A stretch of DNA of 64,000 nt from Aurantibacter_A sp965215845 (GTDB lineage: Bacteria; Bacteroidota; Bacteroidia; Flavobacteriales; Flavobacteriaceae). The position numbers were made by a program, and so were the translations under genes. Below are positions 35,202-44,600 of the stretch, one piece after another. How positions within the stretch are numbered: position 1 is the first letter of the stretch; every line of letters begins with the position of its first letter. The notes beneath the pieces were generated by a model that was not told where the DNA came from, ran no database searches, and worked only from the letters and a program-made list of their open reading frames with translations. Where the stretch lies: NCBI GenBank assembly GCA_965215845.1, contig CBDCEL010000004.1, forward strand, positions 2,852,001 through 2,916,000. Reading direction: 5' to 3'.

Positions 35202-36128
35202 ATGCAACATAAAGTTCTCGAAGATATTCAAATGGAATTAGGATCGGTCTACGAAAACCTAAAGGCGGAGACTTTGCTTGCAGAAATACAGCAAAGCACG
35301 GAAACGACAATGGACGATTTTGTAATATCGAACAGGGGAACATTTTCAAGAGCATATCGCAGAGATATTATCGACGTAGACGATGTGCTATATGGAAATA
35401 GGTTAACACTAAATCTTTCAAGAAATGGTTTATACGATATATTGCCAGAGGGATTGTTTCATAAACCGCAGGTAAATAAAGAGGGTGAATCGTATACCTC
35501 GAGAAGAAAAAATGTCAAGGAAGAAGAGCAAAACGTGAGGCTGTTATTTGCCCCATTGGAAAATGAATTCTTCTATCAAAGATTGAATATTGAGCGAAAG
35601 GAAAGAGAGTTGCTCGATAACTTCTATAACCTGAAGGACGATTTCTTGATCCAATTTTGGAACCTCGATACCTCCATTCCACGACCGTACATGCTTCAAC
35701 TGCTTCAATTATTGCCCCACAGCAGTAAGATTTCAGGCGATATCGAATTGACCAGACTGTGTCTCGAGAAAGTCCTTGACGAGAAGGTTTCTTTTGAGCT
35801 GCGATATGTTGATAGAAACATAAATGGAACCGATATATGCATCGAAAGCTCGACGGTCAACTTTCAACTGGGAGTCGATAGTGTACTTGATGGTGAAAGC
35901 TATGAAGTGGTCGTGCCCAAATTGGTAGTAGGTATTGGGCCCATTTCGAAAGAAAAGGCAAATACCTATTTAAAAGAAGGGGGGGTATCAAAATTTATTG
36001 AAGCGTTCTATGCTTATTTTTTGCCGATGGAATTGGAAGCAGAAACACATATAAACGTAAAAAAGGATGTCGGATTTTTATTGGACGATACCTTGCCATC
36101 ACGCATGGGTATAACCACCTATTTATAA
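35202..36128 (+). CDS. tssG: Type VI secretion baseplate protein TssG
   Basis: A 308-aa TssG of the Bacteroidota type. The TTG at 35196 is ignored in favour of the ATG at 35202. Family stretches are LSRNGLYDILPEGLFHKP, FFYQRLNIERKERELLDNF, LLPHSSKISGDIELTRL and the end LPSRMGITTYL. It pairs with TssF in the baseplate wedge. It lies 9 nt after the C40 peptidase and 11 nt before tssN. Confidence 0.85.
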   Translation: MQHKVLEDIQMELGSVYENLKAETLLAEIQQSTETTMDDFVISNRGTFSRAYRRDIIDVDDVLYGNRLTLNLSRNGLYDILPEGLFHKPQVNKEGESYTSRRKNVKEEEQNVRLLFAPLENEFFYQRLNIERKERELLDNFYNLKDDFLIQFWNLDTSIPRPYMLQLLQLLPHSSKISGDIELTRLCLEKVLDEKVSFELRYVDRNINGTDICIESSTVNFQLGVDSVLDGESYEVVVPKLVVGIGPISKEKANTYLKEGGVSKFIEAFYAYFLPMELEAETHINVKKDVGFLLDDTLPSRMGITTYL

Positions 36129-36139
36129 AACAAGAAGGG

Positions 36140-37012
36140 ATGAACACTTTAATCAATAGCGAAGTATTGAAAATCAATATAGGGTTGTTTATGATTGGAA
36201 CCATGATCATAGCCTTGGTCGCCAAGTTGCGCAAATTGTTTTCCAAGCATAAAAAGCGCGCCATTTTGTATGCGATCTTCGTTTTGCTGTCGTTTGGCTT
36301 GACCGGGCTGTTGAGTTCGAGCAAAGTGCTCAATGACACACCGATCAATAGTTTTTATGGCTTTGAATGTATCTTCTTCTTGATGGGAGTTTTACATCTT
36401 TATATTCTCAGAAAGTATTTTCCTGATTTGTCAAATGACAAATCGGAATTCTTTCCTGAATTTCTATTCACGATAGCTTATGTCTGTATTGGCCTGATTT
36501 CCTTTCTACAAATCGTAAGCCGCTTCAGACCGTCTTTCAGCTATCTTTTTATGGCATCCGCCTTGCTTTTTGTACTGCCGGTCATGGTGTATAAACTATA
36601 CGAATTTGCCATGCAAATTGTGCTACCCATTTACGAGAGCTGGCCCTATCCTTTGGGCAAAGAGATCAAAGACCCCACAAAGGATGAACTGGCCAACCCG
36701 AAAGTGATAAGTTTCGAATTTAGGAAGAAGGAAGATAAAGACGATATTACGAATTTTAGGGTCAAAGCGCCACAAGCGATGGAGTTCGGCAAGCTGTTTT
36801 ACTTTTTTATTGTCGATTACAACGAAAGACACCCGGAAAGTGAAATAGAGGTTTTGGATGAAAAGACACAAAAACCCAGTTCATGGGTCTTCCATATTAA
36901 ACCCAATTGGTGGAGTCCTTTAAAACGCATTAATTTTAACCAAACTGTGGCACTCAACAATATCAAGGAAGACAGTGTGATTATTTGTAGTCGCGTTTCA
37001 GAGGCACGTTAA
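36140..37012 (+). CDS. tssN: Type VI secretion membrane protein TssN
   Basis: A 290-aa protein with about five N-terminal transmembrane helices (NIGLFMIGTMIIALVAKL; ILYAIFVLLSFGLTGLLSSS; FFLMGVLHLYIL; LFTIAYVCIGLISFLQIV; LFMASALLFVLPVMVYKL) and a cytoplasmic C-terminal domain (~120 residues; ISFEFRKKEDKDDI, WVFHIKPNWWSPL). This architecture defines TssN, an inner-membrane component specific to subtype iii T6SS. It ends the C40-tssG-tssN run. Confidence 0.88.
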   Translation: MNTLINSEVLKINIGLFMIGTMIIALVAKLRKLFSKHKKRAILYAIFVLLSFGLTGLLSSSKVLNDTPINSFYGFECIFFLMGVLHLYILRKYFPDLSNDKSEFFPEFLFTIAYVCIGLISFLQIVSRFRPSFSYLFMASALLFVLPVMVYKLYEFAMQIVLPIYESWPYPLGKEIKDPTKDELANPKVISFEFRKKEDKDDITNFRVKAPQAMEFGKLFYFFIVDYNERHPESEIEVLDEKTQKPSSWVFHIKPNWWSPLKRINFNQTVALNNIKEDSVIICSRVSEAR

Positions 37013-37074
37013 TCGTTTTACCGAACACCCCTCGGGTATCGTTTCCGGTTAGCCTGGAAAAATTTCCCTCGATC

Positions 37075-37082
37075 TGTTAACC
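37075..37082 (+). promoter_or_regulatory. TGTTAACC motif upstream of hcp
   Basis: TGTTAACC lies 204 bp before the first hcp ATG in a 270-bp intergenic region, pointing to hcp. Confidence 0.35.
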
Positions 37083-37285
37083 TTTTGGTTCGGCAATAAA
37101 ACAAAAGATTGCATAGGGACCAATGATTGGCACTTTGATCGTTGAATGCAGGCAACGAAAAACCTGCTCCAGGTCAATAGGAAAACCCCGAACAACCTCC
37201 CCCTAATTGTATTGATTCATATCATCCGCTTGCGGATGATCCTATATACGGAAATCTATTAATTATTAATTAAAATTCTACGATT

Positions 37286-37672
37286 ATGGCTTTTAAAGCA
37301 AAACTTAAAGTTGGGGGTAACGAGTACAACGTGCTCAATTGCAGTTACGAACTGCATCAAGAAACCGATGCCACGGGAAGACCCTCTTCAGTTACAAGAG
37401 GTGGTGAAATAAGGGTTGAAGTAGAGTCTACTTCAGACACTGCACTTTCTGATTGGATGTTCAACAATTTTGAGCGCAAGGACGGTTCTGTCGTTTTTCT
37501 AAAAAGGGACACCGACGCGACCTCAAAAGAACTAAAATTCACCGAAGGCTACATGGTACAATATCGGGAGAATTTCGACTCAACGGGTCAAAATCCGATG
37601 TCCGAGTCCTTCACGATTTCAGCAAAGACCATTGGCATTGGAAATGGGGAACATGTCAATGAGTGGGTATAG
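37286..37672 (+). CDS. tssD: Hcp/TssD tube protein 1
   Basis: A 128-aa Hcp of the Bacteroidota type. It begins MAFKAKLKVGGNEYNVLNCSYE, with the conserved DATGRPSSVTRGGEIRVEVE and the F-x-x-K-x-G-S-V-V-F-x-x-x-D strand. The C-terminus EHVNEWV is typical. Hcp hexamers stack as the inner tube that is propelled with the effector. The next gene is a second, diverged Hcp, with a large hairpin between them. Confidence 0.93.
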   Translation: MAFKAKLKVGGNEYNVLNCSYELHQETDATGRPSSVTRGGEIRVEVESTSDTALSDWMFNNFERKDGSVVFLKRDTDATSKELKFTEGYMVQYRENFDSTGQNPMSESFTISAKTIGIGNGEHVNEWV

Positions 37673-37694
37673 TACCAACTTCACTGTCGGATAT

Positions 37695-37734
37695 ATTCAA
37701 TTAGAGGGATCTTTTGTCATCCCTTTAATTGAAT
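37695..37734 (+). other. Large intercistronic hairpin between the two hcp genes
   Basis: The left arm at 37695-37710 and right arm at 37719-37734 form a 16-bp stem (one G-U) around an 8-nt loop. No T-run follows directly, so it is more likely an mRNA-stabilising or processing hairpin, or an attenuator, than a strong terminator. Confidence 0.65.
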
Positions 37735-37804
37735 GTCCATAAAAAAGGAACTGCCCTGGCCTTTATCAGGGAATGATAATTCTAAAGAGTAAAAAAGATA
37801 TTGT

Positions 37805-38200
37805 ATGTCATTTCTAGCGAAATTAACCATTGAAGACGAGGAGACCAATGTGCTGGAATGCTCCTATGATTTTAATCAAGCCATAGGTCCGGATGGCCGT
37901 ACCGTTGAAATGCCCAGGGCCGGATTGATACACCTTCTTTTGGAATCGACGGGCAACACCGATATTCTGGCCTGGATGGTACTTCCACATTCCTTTAAGG
38001 ATGGGGAAATCGTATTCTACAATCGGGATAGCATGTCGAGCAACAAGACCCTGACTTTTCACGACGGTATATGTGTGAGCTATCACGAAGAATTCAATGC
38101 CCAGGATACCATGCCCATGAAAACCCGCATCTCGATATCGGCACGCGCCTTGGATATCAACGATGTGAGCTTTGAAAACACCTGGGAAGCATTCCAATAA
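37805..38200 (+). CDS. tssD: Hcp/TssD tube protein 2 (diverged)
   Basis: A 131-aa paralogue of the first Hcp. It shares the frame LAKLTIEDEETNVLECSYDF, the DGRTVEMPRAGLIHLLLEST strand pair and the ILAWMV...FKDGEIVFYNRDSM segment, but differs along its whole length. Such a second Hcp next to vgrG may carry or accommodate the local effector. Its stop codon is 11 nt before the vgrG start. Confidence 0.88.
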   Translation: MSFLAKLTIEDEETNVLECSYDFNQAIGPDGRTVEMPRAGLIHLLLESTGNTDILAWMVLPHSFKDGEIVFYNRDSMSSNKTLTFHDGICVSYHEEFNAQDTMPMKTRISISARALDINDVSFENTWEAFQ

Positions 38201-38210
38201 TAAAGACGTT

Positions 38211-39956
38211 ATGGCCTTATTATCGAAGACAATAGTATATATCGGCGGCAAGGAGGTACCCACATTTAAGCACCTTTATCTGAACCAACAAATCGATGCC
38301 CATCATACCCTGGAAATCGCTTTTAGAATGGACACCTTCGAAACCGATTCTTCTGAATTGGGAGAAAAGAGTAAGGAATTCTTAGGGGAGCCGATCGCCG
38401 TTCAAATCGGTTCGATTGCTGAACGATCCAACCATGGTACTTTGGAGTTCAAGGGCATTGTCACCGAAATCAAAATTGCAAAAGGCCAACATTCCGGGGT
38501 TGGCGACGAAATAATCGTTGTGGCCCAAAGTCCGACCGTCTTGGCCGATGATGGTGCACACTATGACTCCTTTAACGAAATGGGCCTCGCCGATATTATC
38601 GATGGTCGGTTGCAACGCTATAGGCTTGACAGCCAGATAGCGCCAAGGTATAGTGAAACCATCGATTATTGTGTACAGCAGAACGAAAGTAGTTTCACCT
38701 TTATCAGTCGCTTGGCCGCACAATACGGCGAATGGTTCTACTATAACGGGGAAAAGATAATTTTTGGGGCACCGGAAACCGAAGAGACCGAATTGCGATA
38801 TTCCGTGGATTTGAGTTCGTACGATCTGGGCTTGATGCCAAATCATCAAAAACATAACTATTACACCAATGACTACCTCAAGGCTAATATTGAGGAAAAT
38901 GACGAACATGCCAAACCTTTTGGCAGCTCGGCCATCAATGGCTTCGTTTACGATAAGTCGCAAGAGATTTTTGGTCATCAGACCACCATTTGGAACAACA
39001 ACAACAATAGCCCGGTCGCGAAGAACAAATTAAAGGCCAAGGTGAAATCGGAACATGAGGGTATCGTAATCCGGCAAGTCCGTTTGATGGGCACTAGCAG
39101 CAACCCGGGGGTCAAACTAGGGAACTTTGTCAAAATAGAGAATGAAAAATATCGGATCATCGCAGTGTCGCACAGTACGGATTGCAGCGGACATTATCAA
39201 AATAATTTCGAGGCCATTTCAGGCAGTTTTGATGCCTACCCAAAGACCGATATCAATGCCTATCCGAGGAGTTCGAGTCAAATTGCAGTTGTCAAGGAAA
39301 ACCATGATCCTAAGAAAATGGGACGTGTTAAGGTGCAATTCCCATGGCAAAAAGGGGATAAAAAAACTCCGTGGATACGTATGGCCTCCCTGCATGCCGG
39401 TGGTGGAAAGGGATTCTACTTTATACCCGAAAAGGGAGAGGAAGTCCTAGTTGATTTCGAAGGAGGCAATGTTGAAATGCCAATAGTTACCGGATGTCTC
39501 TATCATTCCAAGGCAACACCGCCAGAAGCAGGGTCCAATTCCAACAACGATATCAAAATTTTACAGACAAAGAGCGGTTGCTCCCTGACCTTCAACGATG
39601 AAAAGGGAAGTATTACGCTATCTGACAAAGGGGGTAGTTCCATTACCTTGGACGGGGAAGGCGCAGTAAGCATCTCGGGTAAAAAGAGTGTTTCGGTTAG
39701 CGGATCTTCTTCGGTAAGCCTTTCTGCGAGCAAAGTTTCTGCAAATGGTTCGAGTGCCGCAAGCCTTACTAGTGATACCGAAGTTTCCATTGGTGCCGCA
39801 GAGGTCAAGGTTAACGGCCAAACAAAAGTTTCCGTTGATAGCGCAACAGTTAATATTAATGGTACTACGGAAGCTACTGTCAACGGTTTGGCCAAAACGA
39901 CCGTTTCCTCCTCTGGAACGACTTCTATTGCAGGTACGATCATCAAATTGAACTAG
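38211..39956 (+). CDS. vgrG: VgrG/TssI spike protein
   Basis: A 581-aa VgrG. The start is ATG 38211 (MALLSKTIVYIGGKEVP); the frame opens earlier at 38172 inside the second hcp. The gp27-like region contains QIDAHHTLEIAFRMDTF and QQNESSFTFISRLAAQYGEWFYY. The gp5/OB-fold region has VKENHDPKKMGRVKVQFPWQ and GFYFIPEKGEEVLVDFEGGN. The C-terminal ~120 residues are a Ser/Gly/Thr-rich beta-helix needle (SDKGGSSITLDG...) that would hold the PAAR-like tip of the Rhs effector. The downstream TPR, Imm17-like and Rhs genes form a delivery cassette. Confidence 0.93.
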   Translation: MALLSKTIVYIGGKEVPTFKHLYLNQQIDAHHTLEIAFRMDTFETDSSELGEKSKEFLGEPIAVQIGSIAERSNHGTLEFKGIVTEIKIAKGQHSGVGDEIIVVAQSPTVLADDGAHYDSFNEMGLADIIDGRLQRYRLDSQIAPRYSETIDYCVQQNESSFTFISRLAAQYGEWFYYNGEKIIFGAPETEETELRYSVDLSSYDLGLMPNHQKHNYYTNDYLKANIEENDEHAKPFGSSAINGFVYDKSQEIFGHQTTIWNNNNNSPVAKNKLKAKVKSEHEGIVIRQVRLMGTSSNPGVKLGNFVKIENEKYRIIAVSHSTDCSGHYQNNFEAISGSFDAYPKTDINAYPRSSSQIAVVKENHDPKKMGRVKVQFPWQKGDKKTPWIRMASLHAGGGKGFYFIPEKGEEVLVDFEGGNVEMPIVTGCLYHSKATPPEAGSNSNNDIKILQTKSGCSLTFNDEKGSITLSDKGGSSITLDGEGAVSISGKKSVSVSGSSSVSLSASKVSANGSSAASLTSDTEVSIGAAEVKVNGQTKVSVDSATVNINGTTEATVNGLAKTTVSSSGTTSIAGTIIKLN

Positions 39957-39966
39957 GCCCATTTTA

Positions 39967-41316
39967 ATGAAAGAGAACAATCCCATACAAGATCGAATGA
40001 ACCAATTGCTCTTAAAATGGACATTGGCAATCAACACTCCCAATTCGAAAGTCATACGGCTTTTGCATAGTGCTGATGAAGAGGAAATGATCGACACCTA
40101 TTTTGAGTATATGCTGGCACTTGATACGAATCAAGAAGATTTTGTTATGGTATTGGATAGTCCTATTTCAACTTTGGAAGAATATGGTCGGGAACTATTA
40201 GAAGAAATCGAAGATGAAATCAAACAATGGAATGAGGCAAAAATTCACGAATCCATTCCTTTTGAAAGTATCACCTGGGAAGCCGATTATTCTTTGGGTA
40301 GCGAAACCGATTGTACTCGATTACTCGTTCAAAATCTGAATGCCCTTGCCCGATACCTGGTCCCTAAAAAGGATATCAAGGTAAGTATCGTATTGAAATC
40401 ATTTTATGCGGATAGCAAAACGGCCTATAAGTGGTTTGCCTCATTATTGGAGCAAGAATTGGAACCTCATTTGATTTTTGGGATTGCTGATGCGGAAAAA
40501 ACGCCCATGCTGGATAAGTTGGCCAAAGACCACCCAAAACAGGTTTATACGATCATTCCGGATTTGCAGATGGACGCTGCCATTGAACAGCTAGCGGCCA
40601 TGGGAGATCCTACCGCACCTGAAACCCCCTATCGGAAAAATCTGGTCAGGTTAATGAACGGGGTGAAAAAAAGGGATGCCAAAAAGGTGGAAAAAGCGGC
40701 CACTGCCTGTTTGGACATTGCCACCAAGAACTTGGAAAAAGACCCGAATTGGCTAGCCCAAATAGTCACGATATACACCATTCTATATACCGATCAAGTG
40801 GGTTATAAACAGTATGACGAGGCGATCTACTTTGCCGGAAAATCGGTGGAAGCTGCCCTGCTTTCCGAAAAATTGCTAGACCCGGCGATTTCGCATAGAC
40901 TAATAGGCCAAACACATGTAGGGCGGGGAACCTTATATAACCTGAAAAAACGACGTGAAGATGCATTGGAAGATTACAAGGTCGCCGTGGAATATTACGG
41001 CATGTGCAATGACCATATTATGAAATCGGAATCACTGCGGCTTTGTGGAACGGTATGCAATAAAATGTCGCACAATTGGGAAGCATTGCAATACTACCTG
41101 AATGCATACCACCTAAAGGATAAACTTACGCCCGAAATCATTCGAGGCTCGACTTTCCCACTTATTATCAGAAAGTTGTTAGATAGTATAGAGCGAAGGA
41201 AATACTTGAGCGATGCACAAATGGACCAAGACTGGCGACCGATTTTTGGAGATGGCTGGATTGAAATCGTCGAGAAATTCGGAAAACGAAACGGCAAACA
41301 AATTAGCACCGTCTGA
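39967..41316 (+). CDS. TPR protein between vgrG and the Rhs effector, possible adaptor
   Basis: A 449-aa cytoplasmic protein. The first ~200 residues have an alpha/beta pattern (TWEADYSLGSETDCTRLL, KDIKVSIVLKSFYAD). From ~215 the sequence is TPR-like helices (LVRLMNGVKKRDAKKVEKAA; QIVTIYTILYTDQVGYKQYD; RREDALEDYKVAVEYYG; LQYYLNAYHL). Its place between vgrG and Rhs, 10 nt from vgrG, suggests it loads or chaperones the effector, as EagR or DUF4123 adaptors do elsewhere. That role is inference; it resembles neither by sequence. Confidence 0.65.
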   Translation: MKENNPIQDRMNQLLLKWTLAINTPNSKVIRLLHSADEEEMIDTYFEYMLALDTNQEDFVMVLDSPISTLEEYGRELLEEIEDEIKQWNEAKIHESIPFESITWEADYSLGSETDCTRLLVQNLNALARYLVPKKDIKVSIVLKSFYADSKTAYKWFASLLEQELEPHLIFGIADAEKTPMLDKLAKDHPKQVYTIIPDLQMDAAIEQLAAMGDPTAPETPYRKNLVRLMNGVKKRDAKKVEKAATACLDIATKNLEKDPNWLAQIVTIYTILYTDQVGYKQYDEAIYFAGKSVEAALLSEKLLDPAISHRLIGQTHVGRGTLYNLKKRREDALEDYKVAVEYYGMCNDHIMKSESLRLCGTVCNKMSHNWEALQYYLNAYHLKDKLTPEIIRGSTFPLIIRKLLDSIERRKYLSDAQMDQDWRPIFGDGWIEIVEKFGKRNGKQISTV

Positions 41317-41318
41317 CC

Positions 41319-41579
41319 ATGATCGATTCACTCACACAGTTTTTAGAGAGCAATCCACACTATGGGTACCTCATCGCAGTTGCAGGTTTCGCCCTTTTTT
41401 TGACAGGTTTGATATTGGACTGGAATTGGGTATTGGAACCGGGTGGTGGATTTTTTAATACACAGGATTGGATAGATACAATGGGCCGAAAAACAGTGCG
41501 GATATTCTTGGGAATTTTCGTTTTGCTTGGCATAATCACATGTCTCTGGCTGTTTTTTCATTTTGAAGCCAAGAATTAG
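41319..41579 (+). CDS. Imm17-like two-span membrane protein
   Basis: An 86-aa protein with two transmembrane helices (YLIAVAGFALFLTGLIL; FLGIFVLLGIITCLWLFF) joined by a loop containing WNWVLEPGGG and TMGRKTVR. The size and layout match the Imm17 family of predicted immunity proteins that often sits at Bacteroidota T6SS loci. It starts 2 nt after the TPR gene and precedes the Rhs gene by 56 nt. Imm17 before, rather than after, the toxin gene suggests a conserved companion role or a leftover from an earlier toxin. Confidence 0.65.
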   Translation: MIDSLTQFLESNPHYGYLIAVAGFALFLTGLILDWNWVLEPGGGFFNTQDWIDTMGRKTVRIFLGIFVLLGIITCLWLFFHFEAKN

Positions 41580-41635
41580 GTGAAACCATCGTTTTTCATT
41601 TTCTCGACGACCGTGAATCCTTTTAACTAAAGCAT

Positions 41636-44600
41636 ATGGATACCTCTTACTATGATAGTGTTTCCCAGCAAATATCCCTTAACACCATGAGGCAGTTAGA
41701 GGGTATTGCCGATATGCAAAAGAGAAGGGAGCGTATTTCTGCGAACGAAAACCTAAGTGAATCAACACGAATGACCGCTACCGCATTGAACCTGGTCGAT
41801 TCCGGTATCCAGACTTTCGGCGCAGTCATGGGGATGGCCCAAAATCTCACCGAGGCTGCGATTTTGCCTGCTTTGGGTGCCCTGGGGATGCAAGGAATGG
41901 CATGTTTGCCCATTACAAAACAGATGGACCCGGTAATCGGCATTGATGTGCATCTGGTTATGATACCTCCGTCACCATCGCCTATACCCATGCCGCACCC
42001 CTATATTGGTATGTTATTTAGGGCCAAAGACTTCTTGGCCGCGGCCGTAGCCTCTTTTATACCACCGCCCCCACCGCCTCCTCAACCTGAAAATCCCGAT
42101 GCACCAACAGATGCGGAGCAATCCGCAATGAACGTGAATCAAGCAATTACTATAGGCCATACCGTAGCAACAATGGCCGTTGCCATGATCGGGGCCACGG
42201 TCAAGATAGGCGGATTTATACCCAGGGTGGTTGCCGGCACGCCTACAAAAAGTATACCCCATTTTCCGATGGGTGCGTCCTTTTGTCCTGTGGCTACGGC
42301 GTCCATCGAAAAAAATAAGGGGCATGCCCTTTTAGGCAGCTTGTTGGCACTTGCCGACAATGATCCGGTTGCCGGGGGTACGGTTCATCTGCACAATAAC
42401 TGCTGTGATATTGGAATACCATCACCACATACTTTTCGAAAGAGCAAAAACACCGATGACGATACCAAATTTAAACTACAGACTTTTCTTCCGACGGGAA
42501 TAGTGACGCCGATTCCTACGGGCAAGAGTGTTCTTACCAATCCGGTTCCCGCTCCTTTCAATCCGATGGCTTTGCTGCTCAGAGCGGCCAAAGGAGCTTT
42601 CGGCCGTTTATTTGCAAAGCTTGGTCATGGAGCTATCAATAAATTGATCAAATGCGATGCGCTTAGAAATAGACTTCATACAAGGTTATGCAAACTGACG
42701 GGCCACCCGGTCGATGTAGCTTCCGGTATGTTCTTTACCGATGAGGAAGATTTTAACCTTAATGGCCCCATTCCATTATCGTTCGAAAGAAAATGGTATT
42801 GCATCAGTGACTACAAAGGGCCGTTGGGCAATGGATGGCACCATAATTATGATATTGGTATCGTTGTGGATCCCAACGAAAACAACATAACCTTACGAAT
42901 GCAAGATGGCAGGCCGATCGCCTTCAGAATGCCACGGATCGATGCGCCGACCTTCAGAAAAACGGAACGGTTGGAAATGCGTGTAAATGAACAAGGGGAG
43001 TACTACGTCTGGAACATTGACGAAGACCTGTACTATTATTTTACCGATACCAAATATGATGGGGTACAACTACTTCGAAGCATTGTAAATGCAAATAGTT
43101 TTAGTATTCGGTTTATGTACGGCGACAAGGGTAATTTGACCCAAATAGTTGATAGTGCCCACCGCATTTTAAAAGTTCAAAACGATTCGGCTGGGCGCAT
43201 TTTGCAAATCACGACGGCCCATCCCGTTAAAAAGGGCGAGACCTTGGCACTGGCCTCTTACGTTTATGATTCCCGGGGCAACATGGTACAACAGACCAAT
43301 GCCGTAGGGGATAGCATGTATTTTGAGTATGAAGGTGACCTCATGGTAAAGGAAACTTGGCGTAATGGCATGAACTGGTTTTTTCGTTACGACGGAAAAA
43401 AAATAGGGGCTCGCTGTATCCATACCTGGGGAGATGGAAATATATACAATCATAAACTCACTTTTTTTGAAGGCCTCACCAAAGTCGAGAATAGCTTGGG
43501 CCATGTTACGGAATACTATCACAAAGATGGGCTCGTCTATAAACAGATAGACCCCAATGGCGCGGAGCACCGATGGCTCTATGACAAGGACAATCAACTG
43601 TTGTCGGAAACCGACCCCATGGGCAATGCCCATTTGTACAGCTATGATGATTTCGGAAACAAAACGCAGCTGATCGACCCGAATGGTGCAGTTGTCGAAA
43701 CGGAATTCCACTTGAAAGGCCCCCATCCACATCTTCCGATGGAGGCTACCGATGCCAATGGAGGGGTGTGGAAGTGGAGCTACGACGAACAAGGCAATGT
43801 TATCGAACGTACAAATCCAATGGGGGCAACTTCGACTATGGCCTACAAAGATGGACTATTACAAACGGTCACTGATGCCCTGGGTAACCCCACCCTTTTG
43901 TGGTACGATGACCAATACAACATTAAGGAGGTCAACGATGTACAAGGAAACCGGACATTTTATAACTACGACGGCCTTGGCCGGTGCACCAGGATTGTCA
44001 ACCCCAAAGGAGCTAAGCAACATAGGGCCTTCGACCTGATAGGAAGGGCCATCAAAGTAGACGACTTCGATGGCAACCAAATTGAACTTTTGTATGACGG
44101 TATCGATAACCTTGTTCGCTATAAAGACAGCCAGCAAAAGGTAGACTATAGCTACCGGGGACTTTGGAAATTGACCCGGCGTACGGATCAACGAGGTACG
44201 ACCTATTACCAATACAATACCGAGGAACAGCTGACCCAGATCATCAATGAAAAAGGGGAGCCATATACCTTCTCTTTAGACGAAGCCGGTCAGGTTCTGC
44301 AAGAGCAAGGTTTTGACGAAGGCATTAAAAAATACAAGCTAGATGCCGCCGGTCGCGTACTCGAAATGACCAAGGCCAGTGGTAAAAAAGTGCGGTACGA
44401 TTACGATAATGCCGGTCGGATTACAGAAATCGATTATGGGGAAGACGATATCCATACTTTCGAGTACGACCCGGCCGGGCAATTGTTAAAGGCTATCAAT
44501 AAAGATGCAGAAGTGGTCTTCACTCGCAACACTCTGGGATTGATCATCAAAGAAGAAGTCAATGGCGAGGCCATTGAAAACGAATATAATGCCCTAGGTA

